Shown here: positions 53,911-64,000 of the stretch, piece by piece
Layout: each line of letters starts with the position of its first letter
How positions within the stretch are numbered: the first letter of the stretch is position 1
Origin: Rhabdophis nuchalis
Taxonomy: Eukaryota > Chordata > Lepidosauria > Squamata > Natricidae
Length of the DNA stretch: 64,000 nucleotides
Direction of reading: 5' to 3'
NCBI GenBank assembly: GCA_039707465.1
Contig: CM077644.1
Span: forward strand, 79,010,875-79,074,874
Made by a program: the position numbers and the translations under genes
Notes under the pieces: generated by a model
What the model was told of the DNA's origin: nothing
Database searches by the model: none
The model's input: the letters and a program-made list of their open reading frames with translations, nothing else

Positions 53911-54088
53911 CGTGTTTCCCAGAAAATAAGACAGGGTCTTATTTTCTTTTGGCTCTCGGAATAAGTGCTTGGTCTTATTTTTGAGGAGGTCTTATTTTTG
54001 AGATGCAGGAGGCGGCGAGCATGATCACCTCATGGCTGCTGCTGTGTTGCAATATTTTTGGGGAGGGCCTATTTTCAAGGAAATGGTG
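53911..54088. mobile_element. DNA-transposon-like repeat, GTGTTTC...AAAATAAGAC family
   Basis: The left end gtgtttcccagaaaataaga and the right end cctattttcaaggaaatg form an imperfect inverted repeat. The interior 'gcaggaggcggcgagcatga' matches the copy at 2115. Confidence 0.65.
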
Positions 54089-54230
54089 CGTTATAAAACT
54101 TTGCATTCTTTATTACATGTCCTTGCTTGGTTATGCATACATTTTTCAATAGGTTTTTGTACGGTATCTCGTAATCTTTGATAAAGGGTATTAAATGTCC
54201 ATAAATAAATATTATTATATTAAAACATTG

Positions 54231-56320
54231 TTTTTGCAGTAGCCCTTAAAAGGATGAAGAGGCAACAGAGTTTGACAGATTTTTTCAATAAGAAACCAAA
54301 ATCCAAATCAGTTATATCAGAATTGATGTTAGATGGTACAAAATAGTCACAGGCACAACCATTCCAAAAGAAAGCAGCACATTAATTATTGAAGTAAATG
54401 ATAACTCCAAAATTAAAGAGATACAACAAGCTTCTCCAAGGAAAAAAATGAAAGAAAATTTTTCATCAGAAGCTCATAACATTTGTAAAGAGAACTTAAA
54501 ATAATGTGAACAGGATTCAATGACCAAAGGAAAGATGAATGAAAAATATTTACATACTAGTAGAGTATTTAGTACAATTTACAGCCTAGCAAAAAAATGT
54601 AAACCGTTTTCAGACATACAAAAAGAAATAGAAGTGCAAATTAAAAATGGATTAGATATGAGAATAGGATTACATTCACGTAAAACTGTTGTGAAAGTAG
54701 TTGATTTAATTGCAAAGGAAATAAAAAAAGAAATAGTTACTAAAATTATTGAAAATAATCGGAACATTTCTTTGATTATTGATGAAATCTCGACAATATC
54801 TTCCAAACCAGTTGTTATAGTTTTCTTAAAAGTTGAGGATTCAGTTACATCGCCAACAATTTTCGTTGAGCTCATTGAATTGGAAAAGCAAGATGCAGAC
54901 ACAATATGTTCTGCAGTTATGGAAAGTTTAAATAATGTTGGGCTTGCTAAGAACTACCTAGAAAAAAATTTAAGAGGATTTTGCTCTGATGGTGCCAGCG
55001 TTCTGCTTGGCAGAAAATCTGGAGTGAGCACTAGGATAGAAAAAGAGTTTCCAAACATCATAATATGGCATGGTTTAAACCAGGGATGTCCAAACTTGGG
55101 AACTTTAAGACTTGTGGACTTCAACTCCCAGAATTCCTATGCTGGCTGGGGAATTCTGGGAGTTGAAGTCCACAAGTCTTAAAGTTCCCAAGTTTGGACA
55201 TCCCTGGTTTAAACCATCGTCTCCATCTTGGTTTAGATGATTTAATGAAAGAAATGAAGCAAGTAAATAATTTTAAAATATTTATTGATAAGATACAAAC
55301 TATTTTTCATCAATCCAATAAAAACCAACTTGAACTTAACAAAATATCTGAACAACGTGGAATTGAACTTATAAAAGATTGGTAGAGTTTTGGAACCATG
55401 GGCTGCCTGCACTTTAAGGTCAATCCTAGCTGTGTGGCACACTTATCCAGTGTTACTTGACTATTTTTATTCAAATGAAAAGTACTTGGGTACAGCTACC
55501 CGTCTTGAGAATATATATGTTATAACTGATTTGGCCTTGATGATTGATATTTTAAATGAAATTTCTTTTCTTTCAAATGCACTGCAAGCAAGAGATATAG
55601 ACATAATAAAGGCTGAAAAACACGTGATAAGATCTATTAAAGCATTTCAAGTGCTTGGAAAGGAAAAAGGTCCATACGGGAAAAAAAGTTGATGAATTAA
55701 TTACTTCAGAAACCTTCAAAAAAATAATATTTGTAGAAAATCAGCGATTTGTTGGACTTCCTCGGGAAATACTTTTAGAAAACATTGTAATGAATTTGGA
55801 AAAAATACTAATGGATTGCAATATTTAAACGTAAGTTGTAACCAGTTTGAAATATTAATATATTATAGTTTCTCAAGTTTTTGGACCCAGATTATAGGAA
55901 TATTAAAGAGATAGATGTTTCATGGAGCGATGCTGAACACCAATTCTACATATTTGACAAAAAATTTAATTATGAAATTGATATTAATAATTATCGAGAT
56001 TTTGTAAAAAGAGTTTTTAAAAAGTCCTGGAAGGGTGCAATTCCGGAAAGTGTTCAAAGAGCTAAAAATATTATCCAAACAATTACTGTAAATTCAGCTG
56101 AGGTGGAAAGCATTTTTTCAAAGATCAACATAATATGTTCAGGGAAGAGAAGTCACCTAACTTGTTTGTAACATATCAAACATAATGACTATTAGTCTAA
56201 TTGGCCTACCTCCAAAGGAATGGGATCCTACTCCTATAGTGAAAAGATGGTTAAGGAAGAATCACAGAGCCAATAATGCTCGGATAACAGCAAAGAAAAT
56301 TGCAAGTTAGTTAATTCAAG
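54231..56320 (+). pseudogene. KIAA1586-like hAT transposase, broken
   Basis: It opens with a KRMKRQQSLTDFFNKKPKSK-like start that soon meets stops. A long frame follows (54520-55182: VFSTIYSLAKKCKPFSDIQK, NRNISLIIDEISTISSKPVV, LRGFCSDGASVLLGRKSGVS). After a MITE insertion at 55081 the frame resumes (HRLHLGLDDLMKEMK). Later pieces lie at 55390-55692 and 55881-56171, the last ending with the hAT dimerisation word TVNSAEVESIFSKINIICSG. The wording resembles proteins annotated as KIAA1586-like SUMO ligases, themselves hAT-derived. It has several stops and frameshifts. Terminal repeats not identified. Confidence 0.8.
55081..55206. mobile_element. Hairpin hAT MITE inside the transposase pseudogene
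   Basis: Arms start CAGGGATGTCCAAAC and fold back over about 60 bp. The perfect 8-bp duplication gtttaaac (55073-55080 and 55207-55214) is itself palindromic. The insertion falls within a His/Leu/Asn codon stretch of the KIAA1586-like frame. Confidence 0.92.
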
Positions 56321-56329
56321 AAGCAATAT

Positions 56330-57848
56330 GGAAATACCTCACATCACAGTTTTATTGTTTTTGTTGGGTATTTAATTTTTTTCCCCATTAATATTTTAAA
56401 AGTCTTACAATCTAGTTTTGTATACCTTTTTTATTGTTTTATTTAAGTATTAAATGTTTGAAATAATAAACCTTTTGGTATATGTTTTTTTAATACTTAA
56501 AATGGTCATTAGGGCAGAAAATTGGTTGTTAAATTATTTGAATCCCACCACTGCAGGTAGCCATCAACATGGCTACCAGAATTATGGTTGTAAGTCATGC
56601 TGGTCGTTAAGTAGATCATCATGTGATCATGCATAATTTTAGAGCCTTTGTTTTGGTGGTTGTAAGCAAATGCCACAGTTATTAAGCAAACTCATTGTCT
56701 GCATTAGATTCTCTTGACAAAAGCCAGAAGTAAATGTTGGTATGTAGTCTATATATTAGACCCCAATGCAAAAACAAAAGTTTTCATATAAAAATGATTA
56801 AATGTCTAAAGTATGTCTCCCTAACTTTTTAGGTCTTTTCACCCAAGCTTTTGGAAGATGACGGGTGCCCATTTCTTCTTTTCTGCCCCCCCACCCCTCT
56901 TTTTCCTGTCCATCACTCTTCATTTGTCTTATGCTCTTATTTATTTTTTGTATTGTTTTTTTTTAATGTTTTAATTGTAGTAAACCACCCAGAATTGCTG
57001 GTAATTTAGAAACATCTAAATTTAATGAAATGTATTATGGTTTGATGTACAGTCAGCCAGATGTTCAGGTTTGGCATTTTTAAACACCTATCCACTATTA
57101 TCTCTGGATTTGACATTTTAGTCCACTTATGAGCTTCTCCAGGACCTGTGATAGGCAGATGTTGTTTAATAATTTATTCTGAAATAAATCCAGCAAAAAC
57201 TAGAGTACAACATTCATGTCCTATTATAATATTGAGTTCAAATAAGATGAACTTTTCAGTTTCCTGAATTATACAAACAGCAGAATAGCTGGGATTGTTG
57301 CTGGTTGATATATACACTAGACTAGAATATGAGTCAGCCAATGTAGAGAGATTTACATCAGAATAGTCAGACTTAAACTCAACCTTCCTTGCCTCTCTCT
57401 TATAATTTATTTTATGAGACATACAATATTTTTGAGCATGCATGTGCTCAAAACTCCTGAGGAAAGAGATTTAATTCAACATATAATTTTCTCTTCCTGT
57501 TAAACTAGTGTATGACAGCAAATATACCCAATAACTGGGTCTGCTTTATATTTCTTTTGCTAAGTAACAGCCCACCAGAGCATATACAGTGGGATAGTAC
57601 CGAAATTAAAAATTAAAATTTTAGGATTATTCCAAGAAGCCTTAAATGAAAAAAAAAGTTCTACTGTTGAAATGAGGTTTCACAATTACAAATATAAATG
57701 TTTTTGGCGCTTATTATCCTCTTTGTACTGTGGGTTTTTTCAAAAAATAAAATCTGCTGCTCTGGATGATAGTGACAGTTCTGTAGGGTTGCCACCCAAA
57801 TAGGAAACAAGCAAAGGTTTTCATACCCCTGTGTGTAAATGAGATTTA
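56330..57848. other. Unassigned stretch with a MITE fragment
   Basis: About 56560-56710 shows GTAGTCC-family phrases (ggttgtaagtcatgctgg, atcatgtgatcatgc). The rest is AT-rich with no gene or recognised repeat. Confidence 0.4.
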
Positions 57849-58055
57849 CAATATAATAATACAATAGCAGAGTTGGAAGGGACCTTGGAGGTCATCTAGT
57901 CCAACTTCCTGCCTAGGCAGGAAACCCTATATCATTTCAGACAAATGGCTATCCAACATCTTGAAGACTTGCAGTATTGGGGCATTCACAACTTCTGGTG
58001 ACAAGCTGTTCCACTGATTAATTGTCCTGACAGGACAATTAGTGGAACAGCTTAT
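57849..58055 (-). mobile_element. CR1 3' end fragment with inverted duplication at its broken end
   Basis: The segment contains 'agttggaagggaccttggag' and 'agacaaatggctatccaaca' as in the CR1 at 60 kb. At its truncation point 'aagctgttccact...attgtcctg' (58003-58029) is followed by its near reverse complement (58031-58053). Confidence 0.85.
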
Positions 58056-58060
58056 TTATT

Positions 58061-58671
58061 TTTTTAATGTAGAAACCTGTATTTTTATGTCTGTTGCTTT
58101 TATATTTGTAGTATTTATCCGATGGGTGTATGCTGTGCTGTCGCTTTTGGTGAGACAGGCAGCTTTATAAGTTGATAAATAATTAACAAATACATAAATT
58201 CTACTTATTTGATAAAGTTATGCAATAATATGGATTTGAAGGAAACCTGCATGTTTCACTTAAAACATGTCTATCTTTCCATGGCAGCTAAGCAATTTTA
58301 GGAAATTTGATACTTATAACAGCTTTTGGTTGTTCACTGAAGTTCTGGTGATTTTTTAAATATGAAGTAATTACGTTCATCATCTGCTTATTCCTGGAAT
58401 CTCTATGCATCTTAAGATGCCAAGTATAGAATTAAAAACATCATTCACTCCAATAGGGGCTCAGCTTGGGCTCGGGGCTGAAGAGTAACTCGTAAATGAT
58501 CTTTTCTTGATACTAAATCTCTGTTGCCAGAATATGATTCTCTGTCTTAAGATCCATCAAATACGATCATCTTATAAGGTATGTTAAAATTCCTGACATA
58601 AGGCAGTTCGTGTTATAAAGCAGTTCTTCTAAATCTTTCTCTTAAGAAACTCCCTTCAGCTCAACAATAAT
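58061..58671. other. Unassigned stretch
   Basis: No gene or clear repeat recognised. Confidence 0.35.
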
Positions 58672-58686
58672 TAAAAAAACAAAGGC

Positions 58687-59237
58687 CCCTTCTTATTTGT
58701 TGAAACCGGAAACCTTCCTGTTAGGACTTAAACCCCCAGATATCAATATGGAGATATGGTTTCTGGTGTTGCACATAATTATTGCGGCAAGATTGGCATT
58801 TGCCCAGGAATGGAAAAGTGATCAAATACCGACAAATAGGGCAGTAATTAATAAAATTAATTAGTGCGCAGAGTCGGATAGATTAACAAAATTAATTAAA
58901 GGAAAAAAGGATTCAGAATTCTATAACTTGTGGAAGAGGTGGTATAATTGGATACGGGAACGACCGAATAATAACAACTGAAGCAATAATATATGTTTAA
59001 ATCGGATATTGGTGAATAATATCAATAAGAAATTTAATGACGAATAAGAATTGACGAAGGTTAACTAGATGGGCTGTATATAGTGTAAATGCTGATGTTA
59101 AATATTAGGCCTACTATTAGGACTTTATTGTTAAGTTTGGTTATTTATATGTTGTCGCTTTCTCGCGTTGTGATGGCAAATGTGTTTAAAATTATGTTTG
59201 TATGATTTTTTTTATAAGAATAAATAAAATTATTTTT
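58687..59237 (+). mobile_element. L1-type LINE 3' end
   Basis: Pieces of an L1 ORF2 C-terminus are readable (AARLAFAQEWKSDQIPTN, then LIKGKKDSEFYNLWKRWYNW). They are followed by a 3' UTR with aataaataaaattatt and a poly(A)-like end. Flanking duplication taaaaaaacaaaggc at 58672-58686 and about 59238-59252. Strongly 5'-truncated. Confidence 0.75.
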
Positions 59238-59252
59238 TAAAAAAACAAAGGC

Positions 59253-59867
59253 TCCCAGAAATTGGAAAGGAACTCTATTTTCTTTGCTGCAAATCAAGCT
59301 CCTATCATTTTTCTATTGACAAACAGATCTTTTCTTGAAACATGAAACTAGCTATAGCCTTTGACTATTCATGTTCCTTATAGAATTCTATTATTCCAGA
59401 TTGCTAAGACATTTTTTTTCAAATGCCTGTTTGAAGCCTCCTTTCCATACCAACTATACCCAAACAAACACAGCTGTTTTAGGCCTACTTCAAGTACGCA
59501 ACTAACCTACCTAGTTTAAGATTACAACTGTGCTCTCTCAGAGGTTATTTATACACAATTAAAATGTCCTACATTATTTATTGACTGGATCCTAATTGTT
59601 TGAGATAATGGCATTTTTTTTCTGTTGCTTCCTGCATTTTTGAAATCTAAAGAAGAAAACCACGCTGGGCCCAAGTGCCAGACAAATTTTACAGTGGCTG
59701 TTGTCAAGGTCTGGAGTCAATAATTAATTTTGCTGTGACTGATCCAAGGGAGTACTTTTTGGAAAATGCTATCACAAACTGTCCTGAGGCAATTTTTTTT
59801 CAATAATTCCAATTTGAATCCACCCCATTATATCTTTATCACTGTGGCTTTATTAATAAAGCAATTC
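59253..59867. other. Unassigned stretch
   Basis: AT-rich with no gene or repeat recognised. Confidence 0.35.
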
Positions 59868-60084
59868 AGATAGTCCTCGACTTACACAATTATTTAGTGA
59901 CCATTCAAAGCTGCAAAGGCATTGAAAAAAGTGACTTATGAATGTTTTTCACTCTTACAACCATTGCAGCATCTCCATGATCACATGATCAAAATTCAGA
60001 TGTTTGGCAACTATACAATACAATAGCAGAGTTGGAAGGGACCTTGTAGGTCTTCTAGTCCAACCCCCTGCATGGGCAGGAATC

Positions 60085-62952
60085 TTATACCATTTCAGAC
60101 AAATGGCTGTCTAACATCTTTTTAAAGACTTCCAGGGTTGGGGCATTCACAACTGCTGGAGGCAAGCTGTTCCAGAGGTTAATTGTTCTTACTGTTAGGA
60201 AATTTCTCCTTAGTTCTAAGTTGCTTCTCTCCTTGGTTAGTTTCCACCCATTGCTCCTTGTCCTGCCCCCAGGTGTCTTGGAGAAAAGTTTGACTCCCTC
60301 TTCTTTGTGGCACCCTCTGAGATATCGGAACACTGCTATCATGTCTCCCCTGGTCCTTCTCTTCATCAAACTAGACATACCCAGTTCCTGCAGCCGTTCT
60401 TCATATGTCTTAGTCTCCAGTCCTCTAATCATCTTGGTTGCTCTTCTTTGCACTCTTTCCAGAGTCTCCACGTCTTTTCTACATCGTGGCGACCAAAACT
60501 GTATGCAGTATTCCAAGTGTGGCCTTACCAAGGCACTATACAGTGGCATTAACACTTCACGCGATCTAGATTCTATCCCTCTGTTGATGCAGCCTAGAAC
60601 TGTGTTGGCTTTTTTGGCAGCTGCTGCACACTGCTGGCTCATATTTAAATGGTTGTCCACTAGGATTCCGAGATCCCTCTCACAGTTGCTACTATTGAGC
60701 AAGGTACCACCTATACTGTACTTGTGCATTTGGTTTTTCTTGCCTATATGTAGGACCTTACTTTTTTCACAATTGAATTTCATTTTATTAGACAGTGCCC
60801 AATGTTCAAGTTTGTCTAGATCCTTCTGTATCTTAAGCCTATCTTCTGGAGTGTTGGCTATTCCTGCCAGCTTGGTGTCGTCTGCGAATTTGATGAGTTC
60901 CCCATTTATCCCCTCATCCAAATCGTTGATGAAGATGTTAAAGAGTACTGGGCCTAAAACAGAGCCTTGGGGGACTCCACTGCATACTTCCTTCCATGTA
61001 GATGCAGTTCCATTGAGGACTACACGTTGAGTGCGGTTGGTCAGCCAGTTACGAATCCATTTGGTGGTGGTGCTGTCTAACCCACAATTTTCTACTTTAT
61101 CTAATAGTAGGTTATGGTCTACTTTATCAAATGCCTTACTGAAGTCCAGGTAAATTATATCAACAGCATTCCTCTGGTCCACTGATTTTGTTACTTTGTC
61201 AAAGAATGCAATTAGATTCGTCTGGCATGATCTGTTTTTGACAAACCCATGTTGGCTTTTGGCTATTACTTTGTTTGCTTCTAGGTGTTCACTTATTTGT
61301 TGTTTAATTATCTTTTCCAGAATCTTTCCTGGTATTGAGGTCAGGCTGATGGGTCTATAGTTTCCTGGATCTGTTTTTTTTCCTTTTTTGAAGATGGGAA
61401 CCACATCTGCTCTTTTCCAGTCTTCTGGCAGTTCCCCGGTGCTCCAGGATCTCTGAAAGATATAGTTCAGTGGTTCTGAGATCTCGTCTGCCAGTTCCTT
61501 CAGAACCCTGGGGTGTAATCCATCCGGTCCTGGTGATTTGAACTCGTCCAGGGCAGACAGGTGCTCACTTACCATTTTCTTCTCTATTTCAACTTGTGTT
61601 CCTAATCTGATATTTGTGGTGCTGTTTTTGATTGATTGGACTGTTTTATCCCTTTGTGTAAAGACAGATGCAAAGAAAGAGTTAAATAGTTCTGCTTTCT
61701 CCCTGTTGCTTATCATCTTCTTGCCATTTTCTCCCAGCAGTGGACCAATTGTTTCCTTAACTTTTTTCTTATTTTTAACATGTTGGAAGAAGCTTTTTTT
61801 GTTATTTTTTACTTTTTTGGCAAGCCTTTCTTCATTGTGAGCCTTAGCTTTCCTCACTTCATCTTTACAGGCTCGGGCTATTTGCTGATATTTTGCCTTG
61901 GTTATGTCCCCCTTTTTCCACTTTTTATATTTATCCTTTTTGTCTTTCAATTTGTCAGAGAGTTCTTTATGCAGCCATGCTGGTTTCTTTTGGGAACTGT
62001 TATTTTTCTTCTTCATTGGTATTGCGCTGGACTGGGCTTTTATAATCTCATTTTTCAAAATTTCCCAAGCTTCTTGAGTTGTTTTCCCCTTGAGGATTCT
62101 CATCCATGGAATCCTTCCCAAGCTCTCTCTGAGTTTGTTGAAATTAGCTCTCTTGAAGTCTAAGACTCTAGTTTGACTTTGTTCAACTACTTTTGTTTGC
62201 ATAATGTTGAATTCCAGTATTTCATGATCGCTTGCCCCCAAAGTTCCTGTAGCTTCTACACCTTCTATCATTTCCTCTCTGTTAGTGAGAATTAAGTCCA
62301 ATATTGCTGATCCCCTTGTTCCCTTCTCTACCTTTTGGGAAACAAAGTTGTCTGCTAGGTTTGTTAGGAACCTGTTGGATCTTCCACTTGGTGCAGAGTT
62401 TGTTTCCCAATTGATGTCAGGGTAGTTAAAATCTCCCATTACTATTGCAGTGTGCTTCCTACATACCTTAGTTAGCTGGTTAGCAAAAAGTACATCCACT
62501 TCCTCTGCTTGGTTGGGTGGCCTGTAGTATAGACCTATGACAATATCATTCCCCCCCCAACCTTTAATATTGACCCAAATACATTCAAGATAGTTCTCAT
62601 CATTGTTGTGCTCTATTTCTGTAGAGATGTAATTATTTCTTATATATAGTGCAACTCCACCTCCTCTTTTATTTGGTCTATTTCTTTTAAATAATTTAAA
62701 TCCTTCTAGCTGTATGTTCCATTTGTGGGTTTCATCCCACCAAGTTTCTGTAATGGCAACAATATCGTATCTGCCCTCATTTACTTGAATTTCTAATTCA
62801 CCCTGTTTATTCCTCATACTCTGTGCATTGGTGTATAGACATTTGAGTCCATTTTGATTGACCCTGTGTTTTCTGTCTACGAAACCTGTGTTATGCCTGA
62901 CTATGGTTCTCTTTGCCCCTATTTCTTTGCCACTTGTATGGTTCATGTACAT
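60085..62952 (-). CDS. CR1 ORF2 (endonuclease-reverse transcriptase), 955 aa, intact
   Basis: An uninterrupted frame. The apurinic-type endonuclease (about residues 35-270) shows LYTNAQSMRNKQ, AITETWW, GLYYRPP, VMGDFNYPDINW and the catalytic LGASDHEILEF. The reverse transcriptase follows, with GPDGLHPRVLKELADEISEP, YRPISLTSIPGKILEKII, DFSKAFDKVDH, GVPQGSVLGPVLFNIFINDL and the catalytic FADD box at residues 689-692. The C-terminal CR1 region contains ALVRPHLEYCIQFWSPRCRK and TINLWNSLPPAVVNAPTLEV. Length is as expected for CR1 ORF2. All key catalytic words are present. The start Met is the first in the frame; the true start could be slightly downstream. Confidence 0.95.
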   Translation of the reverse strand: MYMNHTSGKEIGAKRTIVRHNTGFVDRKHRVNQNGLKCLYTNAQSMRNKQGELEIQVNEGRYDIVAITETWWDETHKWNIQLEGFKLFKRNRPNKRGGGVALYIRNNYISTEIEHNNDENYLECIWVNIKGWGGNDIVIGLYYRPPNQAEEVDVLFANQLTKVCRKHTAIVMGDFNYPDINWETNSAPSGRSNRFLTNLADNFVSQKVEKGTRGSAILDLILTNREEMIEGVEATGTLGASDHEILEFNIMQTKVVEQSQTRVLDFKRANFNKLRESLGRIPWMRILKGKTTQEAWEILKNEIIKAQSSAIPMKKKNNSSQKKPAWLHKELSDKLKDKKDKYKKWKKGDITKAKYQQIARACKDEVRKAKAHNEERLAKKVKNNKKSFFQHVKNKKKVKETIGPLLGENGKKMISNREKAELFNSFFASVFTQRDKTVQSIKNSTTNIRLGTQVEIEKKMVSEHLSALDEFKSPGPDGLHPRVLKELADEISEPLNYIFQRSWSTGELPEDWKRADVVPIFKKGKKTDPGNYRPISLTSIPGKILEKIIKQQISEHLEANKVIAKSQHGFVKNRSCQTNLIAFFDKVTKSVDQRNAVDIIYLDFSKAFDKVDHNLLLDKVENCGLDSTTTKWIRNWLTNRTQRVVLNGTASTWKEVCSGVPQGSVLGPVLFNIFINDLDEGINGELIKFADDTKLAGIANTPEDRLKIQKDLDKLEHWALSNKMKFNCEKSKVLHIGKKNQMHKYSIGGTLLNSSNCERDLGILVDNHLNMSQQCAAAAKKANTVLGCINRGIESRSREVLMPLYSALVRPHLEYCIQFWSPRCRKDVETLERVQRRATKMIRGLETKTYEERLQELGMSSLMKRRTRGDMIAVFRYLRGCHKEEGVKLFSKTPGGRTRSNGWKLTKERSNLELRRNFLTVRTINLWNSLPPAVVNAPTLEVFKKMLDSHLSEMV

Positions 62953-63110
62953 GGTATGGCACCCACTGTTAATTGTTTGGTTTTGCTTGACAGCAGTGTT
63001 GATAATATTACCTGCACAATTATCTATGTTACACGCACTGATAACCCTATGAATTTTAGTTTGCTGGGGACAGAAATATTCTTTATCTATTGATTCTCTG
63101 TCCCCACTAT

Positions 63111-63505
63111 TCAGTTTAAATGTTTAGCCAGGAAATCTGTGAATTTAGTGCCAAGTAACTCAGTCCCTTTCTTGGATGGGTGCAAACCATCTCTTTTGTA
63201 CAGTTTATCATTGGACCAGCTGCAGGCATCATGACTAATAAGACCAAAGCCTTCCTTTTTACACCACTCCTTTAGCCACACATTAAACTCTGCTATGCGC
63301 TGGCCCTTTCCTTTTTGTTCCTTGTATACTGGTATAACCTCTGAGAAGATAAGCCTACAACCTGTACTACTAAGTTCGTACCCCAAACTCTGGAAATCAT
63401 TCTGCACAGAAGCTACATCTTTTTGGGACAGATCATTTGTGCCAAGATGTATAATAGCATCAACTTCACAGTCCTTACTTGCATTCGTGACTATCTTAAG
63501 AATAC
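63111..63505 (-). pseudogene. CR1 ORF1 C-terminal esterase domain, truncated
   Basis: The frame shows DAIIHLGTNDLSQKD (the GTND block of SGNH/GDSL hydrolases), WLKEWCKKEGFGLISHDA and KRDGLHPSKKGTELL (the DGLH block). This is the esterase domain typical of CR1 ORF1. The nucleophile block and the whole N-terminus are missing because of 5' truncation. Codons upstream of about 63507 belong to the MITE and are not part of ORF1. The stop lies 158 bp before ORF2. Confidence 0.85.
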
Positions 63506-63744
63506 GACATTTATGATGTCTTACAGGGTTGTGGAGTCCTGCGATCACCTTGTGCGACCTTCTGACAAGCAAAGTCAATGGAAAAGCCAGACACTTAACA
63601 TTACTAACTTAATAACTGCAGTTATTCATTTAATATTTGTGTCAATAAAGATCACAAAATGGGACAAAATTCCCTTAACAAATGTCTCACTTAGTAACAG
63701 AAATCTTTGGGCTCAATTGTGGTCATAAGTCAAGGACTACCTGT

Positions 63745-64000
63745 AGATGTGTACATGAAAGTCAGTCTCATTGATCTTATGAAGTTTGCTTCCAAAGAAG
63801 CAGATACAATTAGTTGTAACCCACTTTAAGATCAGTGGTTGAAAACCTAATTATAAATTTGACTCATCACCATTTCAAACCAGATCTTTAAAACTAATAC
63901 TGTAGTACAATCCTAGAATATATATCAGCTCAGGAACCCCACTCATTTCAGTGAAATGTACTAGATATGAATAATATTTTGGCCTACCTTGGCAGTTGTT
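63745..64000. other. Window end, nothing recognised
   Basis: No gene or repeat identified. Confidence 0.35.

Larger units (their letters stand above)
60012..63507 (-). mobile_element. CR1 LINE, 5'-truncated in ORF1, intact ORF2
   Basis: On the minus strand there is a partial ORF1 (63111-63505), a complete ORF2 (62952-60085) and a 73-bp 3' UTR ending in a tattgtattgtat tail. No poly(A) is present, as is normal for CR1. The truncation point coincides with the resumption of the host MITE near 63507. A shorter CR1 3' fragment at 57849 has the same 3' end. Confidence 0.92.
59868..63744. mobile_element. GTAGTCC-family MITE split by a CR1 insertion
   Basis: The left part (59868-60011) begins gatagtcctcgacttacaca and runs to 'tgtttggcaact'. 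The right part (about 63508-63744) resumes in the same family order and ends caaggactacctgtag. The CR1 occupies the gap. Other copies in the window (8298, 26029) provide the unsplit arrangement. Confidence 0.8.

Noticed and set aside
60221..61840. Plus-strand frames of 269 and 100 aa opposite the CR1
   Set aside because: They are antisense shadows of the intact CR1 ORF2, with composition typical of mirror frames.
63506..63578. N-terminal extension of the CR1 ORF1 frame up to 63578
   Set aside because: These codons read through into MITE sequence beyond the CR1 truncation point and are not part of the LINE protein.

Overview
The window is vertebrate nuclear DNA, and its repeat content points to a squamate reptile, most likely a snake. 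It holds Sauria-type tRNA SINEs, BovB, CR1, L2-like and L1-like LINEs, a SPIN-like hAT, and several fold-back hAT MITE families of a kind I know from snake genes. There are no prokaryotic or viral genes. The species call is inference from repeats and cannot be proven from this window alone.

Two conserved host genes converge tail to tail, in the arrangement I recall around human SRSF11 and ANKRD13C. SRSF11 (+ strand) contributes its last five coding exons (777-3387) plus a 3' UTR to about 4.8 kb. These exons encode the C-terminal RS/KE-rich half. ANKRD13C (- strand) is complete. All 13 coding exons could be placed with canonical splice sites and continuous phase between 41413 (ATG, in a CpG island) and 14601 (stop). 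They give a predicted protein of about 519 residues and a 3' UTR of roughly 4.3 kb ending near 10.3 kb. ANKRD13C introns carry many short DNA transposons, SINEs and one nearly pristine 2.2 kb L1-derived element.

The rest is transposon territory. From 42006 to 48950 lies a 6.9 kb hAT transposon with a perfect 8-bp target duplication, matching terminal inverted repeats and an intact 825-residue transposase. A decayed L2-like LINE sits in what looks like its 5' UTR intron. This hAT starts about 590 bp from the ANKRD13C start codon and is transcribed divergently. From 49.5 to 56.3 kb a minisatellite-bearing repeat contains a second, broken hAT (49970-53382, perfect 8-bp duplication) that itself contains an L1 3' fragment. 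A third, broken KIAA1586-like hAT transposase follows, and it is interrupted by a hairpin MITE. From 60.0 to 63.5 kb a CR1 LINE on the minus strand has an uninterrupted 955-residue ORF2 and has split a MITE in two.

Most notable observations: the hAT/L2 composite; an ORF1-only (HAL1-like) L1 element with a 17-bp duplication and a probable 3' transduction; the intact CR1 ORF2; a SPIN-like element; and a series of hairpin MITEs with near-perfect arms, several with exact 8-bp duplications.
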